Assembly: GCA_031835245.1 (NCBI GenBank)
Contig: JAVKOQ010000029.1
Coordinates: 1 to 64,000 of the forward strand
Reading direction: 5' to 3'
Length of the DNA stretch: 64,000 nt
Source of the DNA: Balamuthia mandrillaris
Taxonomy: Eukaryota; Discosea; Longamoebia; Balamuthiidae
Positions 38,941 to 50,093 of the stretch are shown piece by piece (the stretch's first letter is position 1; each line of letters begins with the position of its first letter). Under the pieces are notes generated by a model. The model had not been told where the DNA came from and did not search any database. It saw nothing but the letters and a program-made list of their open reading frames with translations. The translations under genes were made by a program, and so were the position numbers.

Positions 38941-41053
38941 TTAGAGAGATGCGGCGTCACTTAAGGCATCGATGGCCGGGAGGCTCTTCCCTGTGTGGGA
39001 CAATGGAGAAAGTCATTTCTCAGGTGAGGGAGAATAAGAAGTAGAGTGCTGGAACCCACCTTCCAACAACATGAGACTAACACCACCACCAGTGCTGACA
39101 AAGGATACCTTGTCCATTGTTCCCCACTGTTTGCAAGCTGTGGCAGTGTCGCCCCCGCCTGTAAACAGTGTTAGGAGAGGGAAGGGGGGGGGGGGGGAGA
39201 GACAGAGAGAGATAGGAGTATTAAGGAAATAAAAGCGTTGGCCTACCAATGATTGTAGTGGCGCCATTTTTGGTAGCCTCGACGACAGCATCCATTGCTG
39301 ATTTAGTGCCTGCGCTGAACTTGTCCATCTCAAAGACACCCAAAGGTCTTTTCACGGAGTGCAGCACAAAGACCAAGAATTAACAAGCAAATTAAAGAAC
39401 CACTACCATGATCGCCTTCACAAGGAGAAAGCGAGAATGAGAACTTTCTTACCCGTTCCATATGATAGTTTTAGCTCTGCTAATGGCCTCTTTGAAAATT
39501 TCACTACTCTTGGGCCCACAATCTAAGCCTAATTGTAGACAAAAAATAAAAAAAGCGATCAACATAACGACGAGCAAAATTGGATGACCGCGGAGGACCC
39601 AAAGCCCTCCACAATGATGACAGAAAGGGATACCTTGCCAGCCAGCAGGAATACCAGTGTCGTCCGTAGCCTCCCCAACCTGGGCATCGTTGCTGAATTT
39701 ATCAGCCGTTACATAGTCCACAGGAAAGTGAATCTTGACGTTGTTGCGCTTTGCCTTTTCCAGCATAGCCTCAACCTTAGAGGCCCCATCCGCGTCAAAA
39801 ATAGAATTACCGATCTGAATATTAAGGGTACAATAAGCACTACAGCGATAAAGGGCACAACAAGTCATGGTCATGGCACGTACCTCCACCCCAAAGCACA
39901 CTTTCTTGAAGGTGTAGGCCATGCCCCCGCCAATGATCATTTCATCGACCTTGTCTAACAAGTTGTCAATCATGGGGAGCTTATCACTGACCTTGGCACT
40001 AATAAGAATGGATATTAAATTCTGGGACAAAAGGTATGCAACGGAGTGGCACTCTCTTACCCTCCCAGAATCGACAGTAAAGGACGATCGGGTTTTTCTA
40101 GCACTCCAGCAAAGGCGTCAAGTTCCTTCTTCACCAAGAAACCTGCGCACCTCTGCGGTAGTTTTACTCCTACCATGGAACTGGGTTTGGTTTGGTGCAT
40201 GTTAACTTCACTACTCGCCGATAAATAAACACAAAGTAATGTTACCTGTGAGCTCTGTGGCAAGTGCCAAAGGCGTCATTGACATAGACATCACCCAGCT
40301 TTGTAAGGCTTTCCCTAAACCTTTCAATGTCTTCCTTGGAAGCGGAGACCTAGGACACCGTAATTTTTGTGGTTAGTTTCATTTGCTTCACCAGTGAAAC
40401 GCAACCCTCTTCCTTGTTCTCTCATTCTCTCTTTCTTGAAGCTTTCTGCACTTGTTAAGAACAGGGCAAAATGGGCTCTCACTTCCCCAAAGGTTGGCTG
40501 ATCGTACCTTCTTTCCTTCGGCATCAAATCCCTTGCCTTCTTCCTCCAGGTGGAAGCGGAGGTTCTCCAATAGAACAACCTCACCAGGAGCAAGCTGGGA
40601 ACAGGCTTGTTCAACCTCTGGCCCCACACAGTCGGGTAAAAACTTAACTGGTACGTTGAGCAGCCCTTCAAGTTTTTTAGCCACAGGCTCCAAGGATAGC
40701 TCCTTCTGTGGTCTACCATCAGGGCGGCCGAGGTGGCTCATAAGTACCACACTGGCTCCTACAACGGCGATAAGTCATCTTTTCCTCAATGGGGTGGTCA
40801 GACCAGCTAAAGAATAATTACACCATACCGTGATCAAGAGCGTACTGGATGGTGGGCAGAGCCGCCTCAATGCGTTGGGTGTTGCTTATTTGACCATTTT
40901 TAAAGGGCACATTAAAATCCACCCTGGATTACGTGCAACACATAAAGCCTGTCAGTCAGTGTGCTGCTACCCACATGCACACAAACTCGCCCACCTGATG
41001 AGAACTCGCTTGCCTTCCACTTGTACTTGATCAATAGAAAGCTTGTTAGCCAT
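38941..41053 (-). CDS. PGK: Phosphoglycerate kinase
   Basis: Glycolytic enzyme transferring phosphate from 1,3-bisphosphoglycerate to ADP. ATG 41053 starts [20 protein letters not shown]. Conserved blocks follow: [80 protein letters not shown], and the nucleotide-loop region [13 protein letters not shown] with [17 protein letters not shown]. The last exon gives [15 protein letters not shown] and stops at 38943-38941. At least eight exons with short introns. The first residues carry no obvious targeting signal, so a cytosolic enzyme is likely. Confidence 0.94.
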
Positions 41054-41272
41054 GTTTCACTCTGAGCGGTTGCTGAAGTAGCAGCTTGAAAGCCAGCAGC
41101 AGGAGCCTGTGGAGGGTTTGTGGGGAGTATGTTTTATTTTTGGCCCGCCCCCCCCTTTTTTTTTGCGTGAGATTACAAAGCAGTTTTCTTTTGATTTTCT
41201 TTCAATCAGAGGAATCAATGGTTAGGGGCCCTTCAAGGGAATGCAAGTGCCAATAAATAAATAAATATAATT

Positions 41273-41890
41273 TTATGAAAGAGTGTCTTCCTCATCCTCA
41301 AAGTCAGCAGAATTGTCATCAAACGGGTCGCTAAAGAAAGAATCGCCAGCACCCCACACCTCATCACCGTAATCTTGCTTCTCTGGCTGAGGTTTGCTAC
41401 CCCCAAAGAGGTTTTTCCACAAGGCCCTAACACCTGTGTCTTCCTCGACGTTCAACGTGTCTTCCTCCAATGGCATCAAAGCCACATCATTGGCTGGTGC
41501 TTTCCGAGAAAGATAGAAGGCTGCTCCTTCGATGGCGGCAAGGATAAAACCACCAGCCACCGCTGAGGTCAAAGCCGCTCGCGGACCCCTGTTGATGGAA
41601 AGAAAACCACCCGTTATTGCTCCTGACATAATTGAGTTCCAAGCGTCTTCCACCCCTCGCGCATAGGAGGCCACGCAGTCACAACTTGAGAACAGTCCGC
41701 CCCACACAGCAAAGCTCCCTGCAAACCCAATGTTAGTTGTTTTTTTAAAAAAGCACTGCGAGACACTTACCTCCTGTCCGTGGGGCTTTCTCTCTGACTC
41801 CAGACACTACCTGTCCCCATCGTTGTAGAATACTTCGCGCGAAAGTCTGGAAAGAGGACACCGTGTAAGCAGAAAGAAGTGGGCGGAGAA

Positions 41891-41935
<45 letters not shown>

Positions 41936-42095
41936 AATATAAATTTAAGCACGGCCATACCTCTCTGCCCCCTCCCGCGCTGTTCCGCAGAGCAGACACT
42001 CCGTGCCACACCCCTCCTCCTATGCTACCCATTGCGAAGCCGCTCCCAACGTCGTGCACGATCCGCCAAGGGCATGGTTCTCTCATGGCATCCAT
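41273..42095 (-). CDS. TIM17-family mitochondrial import translocase subunit
   Basis: Component of the TIM23 presequence channel in the inner membrane. Exon 1 (from ATG 42095) gives REPCPWRIVHDVGSGFAMGS and GGGVWHGVSALRNS, matching the TIM17 N-terminus. Exon 2 reads TFARSILQRWGQVVSGVREK. The last exon reads GSFAVWGGLFSSCDC, then EDAWNSIMSGAITGGFLS and a further membrane helix. The C-terminal tail beyond the fourth helix is long and acidic (EEDTLNVEEDTG ... DFEDEEDTLS). A (GA)n/(CT)n tract fills much of intron 1. Confidence 0.9.
41891..41931. repeat. (GA)n/(CT)n microsatellite in TIM17 intron 1
   Basis: CT in the sense of the gene. Confidence 0.9.
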
Positions 42096-42679
42096 GGTGG
42101 TATTTGATGGTCTTGGTAAGCAAACACTGACAGGCAGAAGGTTAGGCGGAGAAGATCTGCGCCCTGGCTGGAGCGAGCAGTGAAAAATAAATTTAAATCC
42201 TTCCTTCTCGTTCTTCTTTTCTTTTTTCCGAGGGCCAGAATGGATGAGGGGTGGATGAGGGGGATAGGCAGAAAGCCTTCTTCTCAGAATTGATCGGTTT
42301 TTTAGATCAGCGGGTGAGTGATCACTTTCGGGACGACACAAGAGAAAAATGAGAGAGAAATCCAAGTGGATAAGAGATAGAGGAATAAGGGAGAGGATAA
42401 GAGATAGAGGATAAGGGATAGAGGATAAGGGATAGAGGATAAGGGAGAGGATAAGGGAGAGGATAAGAGATAGAGGATACGGGAAATCCCGATGACATTC
42501 GTCTTTTGGGCCAATGAGCATTTTTCCCGCCAAAACAACCCTTCCTTCTCCCACGTCTTCGAAGGCAAAGTGGTGGGTTGGGGTGTGGGGTGGGGTGAAT
42601 GGAATGGATGCTCATGCTGCTGCCGCCAATAAACTTTTGGTACTCGTCATTCGCCTTGACACTTTTTTTTTTGGTCAGG
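42096..42679. other. Spacer with GGATAAGGGATA minisatellite
   Basis: Between TIM17 and Fanzor relic A. A minisatellite of about 12-bp units (ggataagggata/gaggataagaga) covers about 42365-42482. No gene is supported. Confidence 0.6.
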
Positions 42680-43052
42680 AACTTCTCCCTCATCCTTCTG
42701 CCAGAGTTCAGGAGCCAGCAGATGGTGCGGCGAGGCCACCGACGCATTGGCTCACGAACGGCCAGAGCCATGCTCACCTGGTCCCACTATCGCTTCAGGC
42801 AGAGGCTCCTCAACAAGGCCAAGCAATTTCCGTCCTGTACGGTCTGCCTCTGCGATGAGGAATACACCTCCAAGACCTGCGGCAAGTGCGGCCAAGTCCA
42901 CCACCAGTTGGGGGGAAACAAGACCTTTCGGTGCCCAACCCGAGTGTGGCTACCAGGCCGATCGAGATGCCAACGCCGCCCGAAACATCTTGATCCGCTT
43001 TTTTACGTTACAAGCACTTACCACCTCCTCCTCCTCTGTGAGGGGGCGGTAG
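42680..43052 (+). pseudogene. Fanzor (eukaryotic TnpB) C-terminal relic A
   Basis: Fanzors are eukaryotic relatives of bacterial TnpB, RNA-guided nucleases linked to transposons. The fragment reads NFSLILLPEFRSQQMV (RuvC-II glutamate in PEF), then RAMLTWSHYRFRQRLL, the zinc-ribbon half TSKTCGKCGQVHHQLGG...FRCP, and, one frame over, ECGYQADRDANAARNI with the RuvC-III aspartate in DRDANAARN. A single extra C in a CCC run near 42940 causes the shift. The RuvC-I half is absent upstream, so this is a 5'-truncated, frameshifted remnant. It converges on the gene at 43114-44800. Confidence 0.8.
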
Positions 43053-43113
43053 GCGGTAAGGTTGCTTTGGTGCCGGCACCGTTGCTTATAGCGAGTCGTA
43101 AGACAAGCCGTGA

Positions 43114-44800
43114 TTACACCCCAAACTTGAACCTGCTGCGGTACGCCTCGTACCATGTGCTTGAGGTTGAGGTTGTGGTGAGGGGAGCGGCAGGGATGTC
43201 ACGGGCCTGGCGTGCTTGGCCCAGTGCCTGGAATGAAAGGTAATCTGCGCAGTCAACTTCACCCACGAACCGAAACTTGAGCGGGTGACCCAGCAAGGAC
43301 CTGACGAAGGTAGGATTGTAGTAGGAAAGCCCGATTTTGCCTGCGGAGCTAAGCCTTGCTTTGAGAACCGCTCCGCGTGTTTTGTTCTCCCCGAGCTTGA
43401 ACGAGGCACCAACGGTGAGCCGTGGGATAGTCTCCCAATGATATTCCATTGGCGCATGTTGGTTTGACTCGTCTTCATCGTTTTCGTGCAGTGGCCCTTG
43501 GTTGGGTTTGTGATCCTCAGCCTGGTAACTTTGCTTGGCCCAAGTTACTTCTGCTGCCAAGGAGAACCTGTCGGTGATACTCTCGTAATATCGTGCCCCC
43601 ACAGAGGCGCAGGACCCATACCCTTGACTAAACAGGGTTAGTCGGTAGGTGCGATATCCATCCACATCACTGCCATTATCAACGGTTGCAGTACTCCTTT
43701 GGATGTGTGCTGCCAACGACAGGGCCAGCTTTTCTTGCTCAACGCTTCCTTCCTCCAAATCAGAAGCCAGTTGGCATCCCGCGACTAGTTGGTAGTAAGA
43801 GGTCTTACCACTGTTGCTCTGATCCATCTTCTCCTTCTCCTGCTGGATGGAGGACCCGTTGTTGCCGGCAAGGCGGTGGTTCCACAAGGCAAGGCAAAGT
43901 TTAGCCCTTGCGGTTTGTTGGGGCAGTCGCAGATGGGCGTAGAGGTGATACCAGTTGGTGGCGTGAGTTAGCATTACTTTGGAGGCCCACTTGTTCTTTT
44001 TTTGGTGGCGTCTGAGCCAATGTCCTCGCACACCCAGCTTCACACCCTCGATGTCCTTATTGCCGAGAGTAATGTCGATATCATCATGCTGTAGCTCGTA
44101 GGCCAACATGCCCACTTCCTTCTTTTCAGTCGGCAGAAGATAACCTGTGGCGTGGAGCTCACCCTCAAGCCCTTCCACTCCAAGAAAGTCTTCCGCCATG
44201 ACGGCGCCACTCAGCTTGTCCCATCCATTAGGTTCAAGACCAGCCTTGTTCACGAAGGTGAGTCCGCTAGACCCGTGTACATACTTTAAGCCAAGGGACG
44301 CAGCATCGAAGGTGTCAACCCCACAAACCTTGCCTATGCTCCCTGCTTTCCTATTCCGCCTGCCCACGAAAAACAGCCCCTCTCGGCGTTGCTCGCAAGT
44401 GAAGGACTTCAAAGTCAAACCACCCACCCACCCAGTAAGTTCAGTAGTTTGAATGGAACGAACGAGAGGAGGTGCCTACCATTCCCTTCACCTTTGGCAA
44501 TGGCAAGCGTACATAGCTATTTAGACCTGAACAAGACCAGTTGGACCGAAACAACAAATCTAAAACAATTATGGCGGTCAGAAAGTAGTAGCCGTAGTCG
44601 TAGTAGTAGGGGGGCGCAAAGAGATCAAAAAAAATAAAATAAACGAAGAGAAAGAGAAAAAGAAAAAGAAAAAGAAAAAGAAAAAGAAAAGAGAAGAGAA
44701 GAAAAGAATAGCAAGTACCTTCACAGCTGTCGGAAAGTTCCTCAAAAGCGGGCACTTCTTCCCAGGGATCATCCTCTGTGGCAGCGTAGTTGGTAAACAT
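43114..44800 (-). CDS. Unrecognised protein, possibly an outer-membrane beta-barrel
   Basis: Exons 44800-44719, about 44560-44485, and a long 3' exon ending at 43114. The short acidic N-terminus (MFTNYAATEDDPWEEVP) leads to YVRLPLPKVKGM, then about 420 residues of alternating polar/hydrophobic stretches (for example GVKLGVRGHWLRRH, LTVGASFKLGENKT, AVLKARLSSAGKIGLSYYNP) and the terminal strand AYRSRFKFGV. This resembles beta-barrel proteins such as the Tom40/porin or Mdm10 types, but I find no signature, so the function is open. Two Fanzor relics flank it. An intron carries a CTTTTT repeat. Confidence 0.6.
44640..44700. repeat. (AAAAAG)n/(CTTTTT)n microsatellite
   Basis: Lies in intron 1 of the gene at 43114-44800 and reads CTTTTT in its transcript. 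Confidence 0.9.
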
Positions 44801-44879
44801 TACAGCTTTTCTGTTCTTTTTCTTGTTGTTGGTTTTATTTTGTTTATTATTTGCTTAACAAATTTTCGAAACAAAAAAA

Positions 44880-45205
44880 TGAGCAGACAAAATAACCACA
44901 GGGAGGCCATTGGAAGGTCTTGTTTCCCCCCAACTGGTGGTGGACTTGGCTGCACTTCCCGCAGGTCTTGGAGGTGTATGCTTCATCGCAGAGGCAGACT
45001 GTACAGGACGGAAATTGCTTGGCCTAGTTGAGGAGCCTCTGCCTGAAATGATAGTGGACCAGGTGAGCATGGCTCTGGCCAACGTGGCTGTGGTCTTGCC
45101 GCACCATCTGTTGGCTCCTCGGACCAAGACCTCCTCTGCATGAGATCCAGCTAGGCGTAGCTTACTGATCCGTTTGAAGTCCTCTTTGTCCCATTCAAGG
45201 AATGC
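44880..45205 (-). pseudogene. Fanzor (eukaryotic TnpB) relic B, C-terminal part
   Basis: Homologous to relic A but on the opposite strand. It contains WDKEDFKRISKLR, a block typical of the region between RuvC-I and RuvC-II, then ARAMLTWS, TSKTCGKCSQVHHQLGG and FQWPPCGY. The frame is broken more than once and the RuvC-III end is missing. It shares about 200 bp of close nucleotide similarity with relic A, including gaggagccaacagatggtgcgg. Confidence 0.75.
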
Positions 45206-45224
45206 CACTGAAGGAGATAAAAGA

Positions 45225-45471
45225 TCAAGTTCCTTAACAACGGCAATGGAGAGGACAATAGCCTGTTGGAAACTCCTCAGTGCTACCGCAGTGACGCCGT
45301 TGGCTGGGCCATTACTACCTCTGTGTCACAGCATTGAAGCTCATAGGTGAGAGCCAAGCCCGTGAGCACCAAAGGAGAGAAGCAGGCATCATCACCTTGG
45401 ACCCAGGAGTTCACACTTTCATGTTTATAGTGGAACTCGCCATGGAAATTGTCTTTGCCCTTATAGGAAAG
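45225..45471 (+). pseudogene. Fanzor RuvC-I fragment, inverted next to relic B
   Basis: On the plus strand, REAGIITLDPGVHTFMFI carries the DPG motif of TnpB/Fanzor RuvC-I (Asp codon 45400-45402), and the frame closes at a TGA near 45470. An upstream frame (SLLETPQCYRSDAVGWAI) may belong to it. It lies head-to-head with relic B, so the 5' part of one element appears inverted relative to its 3' part. Confidence 0.6.
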
Positions 45472-45830
45472 GAAAAAAAATGATTTCTTTGATAATGTAT
45501 CATTGTTTTGGCACTTGAAAGTAATGTAAAAAAAGTCTTGATTTCAAATTTCAATAATATTATTAATCTTTATATATTATTTGCTAGTCTACATTCTAAT
45601 TGTTTAGAATTAATCACAAAGCCAATGAACACTTTATTTGATTTGATGATATAGCATTTGAGTTTGATTATCAGTTAAGGCCATTATTTTTGATAAAAAC
45701 TTAAATTTGATATGTTATAATAAGGTTAAGTAAAGAATAATGCCTTTCCAATTGTTTACTATCTAGTAGTCATCACTGTGACATGAAGATATCTTCATCA
45801 TCCATTCTTCAAGCACACTACCCTCAATCT
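45472..45830. other. AT-rich spacer
   Basis: Strongly AT-rich, no coding signal that I can see. It marks the start of the transposon-rich segment. Confidence 0.5.
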
Positions 45831-46956
45831 CTTTGGCCCCTTTCCAAAGGATGCTAAAGACTTACCCTTATCTTCATTGACACAGCCACTCATTTCACCT
45901 TCCTTCACTAGATAACTCTAGTCATACCATGGCCCATGCTCCTTGGTAACTATGGTTTTCCTAAGATTGTTCAATTTATGGTCCTGAAGTTATTGACAAG
46001 ATCAGGGCCATCCTATGTCACATTGTTAGCTTTGACCATCATTTCATCTTGGTATATCATTCTCATGCCAACAGTGCTCCTGAGAGCCATGTTAAGCTAA
46101 GAGTACATTACTCAAAATGATATATGGATAAACTTGGGCAATGAGTCAACCTTTCTTTTTGTAGAACAGTTTGTGGTCTGCACTTGTTCTTAGGCTCGTT
46201 GGTGAGTTGGAAGGTGAATATCCATTGCTCAAAGCATACTCTCTCCTTGTACTTGTGGAACCATATCTTTTTGTAATGCTTCTCAAAGAAGGACATCACC
46301 TTTTTTTTAATTTTAAGATACAAAGAAGAAATGAATGTTACTACTACTACCAAACAAGTCTTCTCCCTTCAAGCTTTTCTTTGGGCCTGTGACTCCTTGA
46401 CAATTATTCTAAAGTCTATTCAGATTCTGTTTCTTCTTTTGAGTACTATTCCCAAATTGACTAGCTCCATTCCTTAGTTGTGCCTGCTATTGGGAAGCTA
46501 TAAATGATTACAACAACAAGCTAGCCTTTTTCTACAATCGCCTTCAGCACTCTGCTGAGTTTGCTCCAGGTGATACTTTGCAACTCTAGTGCTAAGACTA
46601 TGACAGTTCCTAAGTACCCAAGTCCCTTTGTTGTCAAGAAAAGGAATCGTACTGATGCTTATGTTTGTTCTTCAAGACATCCCTAGTTCTATTATTCCTA
46701 ACCAGTGCCTCCTTCTCTCCTCAAGAGAGCTAGCCTCTCCTCTGCTCTAGTGGAACATCTTCCTGTCTTTGATAATCACTATAAAGTGGAAAAGGTCTTG
46801 GACCATGATGACCACTCAACAATTGCCATTATATTGTTTGTTTAAAAGGCTATGATGCAGATGAAGACTCCTGGGTCATTGCCTTTGACTTTGATTACCT
46901 CAATCATCAAGTATTGGAAAAGCATACAAATACTTCACAAAGGAGGGAGGAAGTGA
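45831..46956 (+). pseudogene. Chromovirus (Ty3/gypsy) integrase and chromodomain relic
   Basis: Decayed 3' part of a chromodomain-bearing LTR retrotransposon. Integrase pieces in several frames: LIFIDTATHFTFLH (first catalytic Asp), YGFPKIVQ, FDHHFILVYHSHANSAPES (third catalytic Glu region), NNKLAFFYNRLQHSAEFAPGD, and PKYPSPFVVKKRNRTDAY (the GPY/F-type C-terminus). A chromodomain follows at 46777-46932: HYKVEKVLDHDD, then, one frame over, HYIVCLKGYDADEDSWV and DFDYLNHQVLEKH. At 46939-46956 lies a polypurine tract, directly followed by an LTR start. About 250 bp of unrelated sequence (46110-46360) splits the integrase. Confidence 0.82.
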
Positions 46957-47040
46957 TGTTGGCAACTGCCAAAATATTCAACATGTTGCTTCTTTCTTCT
47001 TTTTTCCTCAGCTTATGTCAGTACCTAGGTTTGAGGATGA
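46957..47040 (+). repeat. LTR fragment (family A) after the polypurine tract
   Basis: Starts TGTTGGCAACTGCCAA, like the LTR at 59817, immediately after the polypurine tract. Truncated after about 80 bp. Confidence 0.65.
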
Positions 47041-47059
47041 ATAGCACTCATCAAACATA

Positions 47060-47347
47060 GTAAACTGCTTATTAGAGAAAAGTGGAAAGGTATTCAGCAA
47101 TTTGAAGAGAATAGTAAGTGCTCTACATACAAGCTGAGGAAGAAACAATAAAACACTACCTGTTAAGAAGTCCTAATCTTTGGGAAGATTGCTTTAAAAG
47201 AAGTTTATTTTCTCTTAGAGCAACACCACACTATACAAAAAAAGTAAGTGTTGTACTTACACAGTGTACTCTTACTTTTCTTACTCCGTCATCCTCAATG
47301 CCTTCCCAATTATTATGATAGTTCACAAGTGAAAGGTGTTGAATGAA
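47060..47347. mobile_element. LINE fragments joined tail-to-tail
   Basis: 47060-47198 matches the end of LINE ORF2 in plus orientation (GAGGAAGAAACA ... CTTTGGGAAGA). 47199-47347 matches the LINE 3' UTR in minus orientation, beginning at the 3' end (aagtttatt) and running to ggtgttgaatga. Both are diverged. Confidence 0.7.
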
Positions 47348-47549
47348 GTAGTAGGTATGTTTTAATAGTGTAGAGTTGGTTTGTTTGAGAGTTTGACTCA
47401 TGTGTTTCTGCCAGGTCTTGGATAGAAAATGAGCTTGGAAGGTGAAACACTGGTATTTGATGCACTATGGTTCAGAGTAGCAGTGAGTAGATTTTCATTC
47501 TGTAAAGTTTGTCTGCAAGAGAGTTTATGGCCTTTTTTTTCCTATGTAG

Positions 47550-47760
47550 TGTTGATGAGAGATAAACCCTGTGGATCAACAAAGGGACAGCACGTAAGTG
47601 ACTCTGGGTTTATTTACAAGAAAAGAGGTGTGGACCAAAGTGTGTGCTTTGAGTGTGTCGCCCAGAAAAAGGGAAAATAAAAAAGGATGAGAGAATTTGG
47701 GGTATCCAGGGAGAGTGTCAACAGGAAGTCATAATGATGCAAATTGTTGGTTTTCCAACA
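47550..47760. repeat. Solo LTR-like repeat, family B, copy 1
   Basis: 211 bp starting TGTTGATGAG and ending CCAACA, closely similar to 50774-50985. The last 18 bp, ttgttggttttccaacaa, are a perfect inverted repeat with a 4-nt centre. Flanks are gtag/atag, a decayed 4-bp duplication at best. Confidence 0.6.
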
Positions 47761-47904
47761 ATAGCAACCTGTGCTCTACTGCCACTGCTATCTCAGGTAG
47801 AAAATGAGTTTAGAAGGAAAACCACTTGTGGTTGATGTGCCATGATACAGAGTAGTGAAGGGTATGCTCTCATGGTGTTGTTGGTTTAAAGAGAGCTAGG
47901 TTTT

Positions 47905-48135
47905 GTTAGAACCTGAGCATAGAACCAAGACAGGAACAAAGAGAAAGATGGGAACCAAACATATTTAAAGAGAACAAGTGTGTTTTTCTGTGTTGAAAAA
48001 GTATTTATAATTGAGAAGGCAACCAAGGACTTCTTGGTTTCTCTGTTTTTAAGTTCTAGGCTCAGGAAAGTTCCTTGGGAAAGTTCCAGGGAAGGCAAGA
48101 GAAAGATCTTTAGAATGGCTTGGTATTGACATGCT
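47905..48135 (-). repeat. LTR fragment (family A), 3' LTR of the minus-strand gypsy relic
   Basis: Starts TGTTAGAACCTGAGCATAGAACC, the complement of the end of the LTR at 60207. It contains the same internal blocks (tatttataattgagaag, caaggacttcttggtttc). It adjoins the end of the integrase relic. Confidence 0.7.
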
Positions 48136-50093
48136 TTATGATTGATGGGCAGATCAACTTTCTTCAAGAGGAAAGGTGGAACTAAATCACGAACAGGTTG
48201 ACCGATGAGATCTTCTAGGCAATAAGCACTATAAAAAGGACCAAGGTACTTTGGATCAGTTTTAGTGTTAACACCAAAGTTTACAAGCATTATAGTGTCA
48301 CCAGAAGCAAAGGAGACAAGAGGAGCTTTCTTGTTAAGCAGTGAAGATTTCATCCTCATTGATCATCTGGTGTTTGTCCAGAGATTTGAGGAGCTTGTCC
48401 TGTGAGGCCTTGAGGAGTTGGATGGAAGCTTGCTCCTTTTAAATGAGAAGACGAAATCTGTGGGGGATGATTCATCCCAACATTGAGCACTGTGCTTGTC
48501 ATTGTCGCTCATTGTGGTGAGGTTGCTTTTTTGCTTGATCAATACAGTGTTGGTAAACTCTGTACTATTATCTGATTGGGAAAACCAAAATCACAGATAA
48601 CTAGTATAGCGATAAGAGTGCTTTTGTCAGAGAGAGGCCAAAGAAGAGTGAAGTGAATAGCCATATCAACTAGCACCAGTATGTAGGAAAAGCCATGTTT
48701 GTCAGAAGGCCAGAAGTATCATTCATTCCAGATTCAATTGAAGATATGGGAAGCACCTTTATGAGTTTCAAAGTGAAACTTGTAAAGAAGTTCTTGTTGT
48801 TGTTCCAATGAGTCTTATCCTGGAATGTCATGACAAAGGCAGAAAAATCTTTCAATAAAGAAGAAAAAGAGATGATGAGAGATGATGACTCTTGTGCAGA
48901 CAAGGTGAAAGATGAAGATGAGGAGGTCTTAGCACCAGACAGAGTCTTTGCAGATTGAGGGATTATCCCCTGATTAGACCAACTGAATCATCCTCTTCCC
49001 AAAATTCTTCAAATAGAGTCAAGAGAAGCAGTTTTCCAGGATCATTTGTACTCAAGGATAATGTAGGCCCAGTTAAGCATATAGTGTTTAGAAGTAAAGA
49101 GATAAGTGAGCCTTGTGATTGGTGAAAAGGGTTAGATGTCATCCACTTAAACAGAATTGATAGCCCAAGGGACAATATAAACACATACTGCAGTAAGTTA
49201 ACCAGAAGTTTCCTTTTTGGGAATGGCAAGGATGGGACTGTTCAAAGGGCAATCATCTGGGGCAGGAATGATGACTTGATGCTTGGCCCAGGATTCAATT
49301 TGCTCATTAACAGCATGGTAGGCGTTAGGAAGGAGATACTGGTGTTGGAATATGGGTTGATGATTATTCATATTGAGATGCAACATCCTAGTGAAGAGGA
49401 GAAGAAAGCCCAATTGGAAGCTGTTGGTTAATATTAGAGGTCTTAGATAGCATTGACAATATGTTGCTACTCAGATGAAAGAAGAGAGACTTCTCACAAA
49501 TTGCTTGAAAGTCAGAAGACATTGGAATAGTCAAGAGGCAAAGTAAAAAGCAGAAGGGAAATTGATGAGAATACCACTCATTTCAAAGCTCAATTTCTTC
49601 AGCATATCACAGCCAAAAATGACTGTCTCACTTTGAGAGAGCAAAAGAATGTTGAAGTGATGATAAAAACAAAACTTTCCACATGCAATCAAAACAGAGA
49701 GGGCTACACCATGAACTTCTGCTACCAAGTTGTTAGCGCCCAGGGTCATGAATGATTTCATTGGATGTGGAACTTCTTAGCAGTTTCCAAGTTGATAAAT
49801 GAGCAAGAAGCACCAATATCAAGAAAAGTGGAAACTGGATGGTTGTTCACTAATGCAGGAACACTTGAAGGAAGAGGCATTGCTGGCGTCAAGCTGAAAA
49901 AGAGAATCAGCTTGGAGCTGGTTGATAGCACAATTATATTCCTCATACAAATCAGTATGAAGAGTGAACAAAGAATCATTGCATAGGAGAGGTAGGAGCC
50001 AAGTCATCAACAGAGTTAAGCAAAGTTGGTAGCTTCTTCTTAGGGAGCAGGCACTCATTGGAGTAATGGCCTTTCTGGTTATAGTTACAGCAT

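Noticed and set aside
42300-42560. Minus-strand ORFs across the GGATAAGGGATA minisatellite
   Set aside because: Repetitive Ser/Leu/Ile/Pro/Tyr composition caused by the repeat; no domain or splice context.
47060-47347. Twin-priming inversion of a single LINE
   Set aside because: In twin priming the inverted 5' piece lies upstream of the 3' UTR in element orientation. Here the ORF2 piece lies beyond the tail end, so two separate fragments are more likely.
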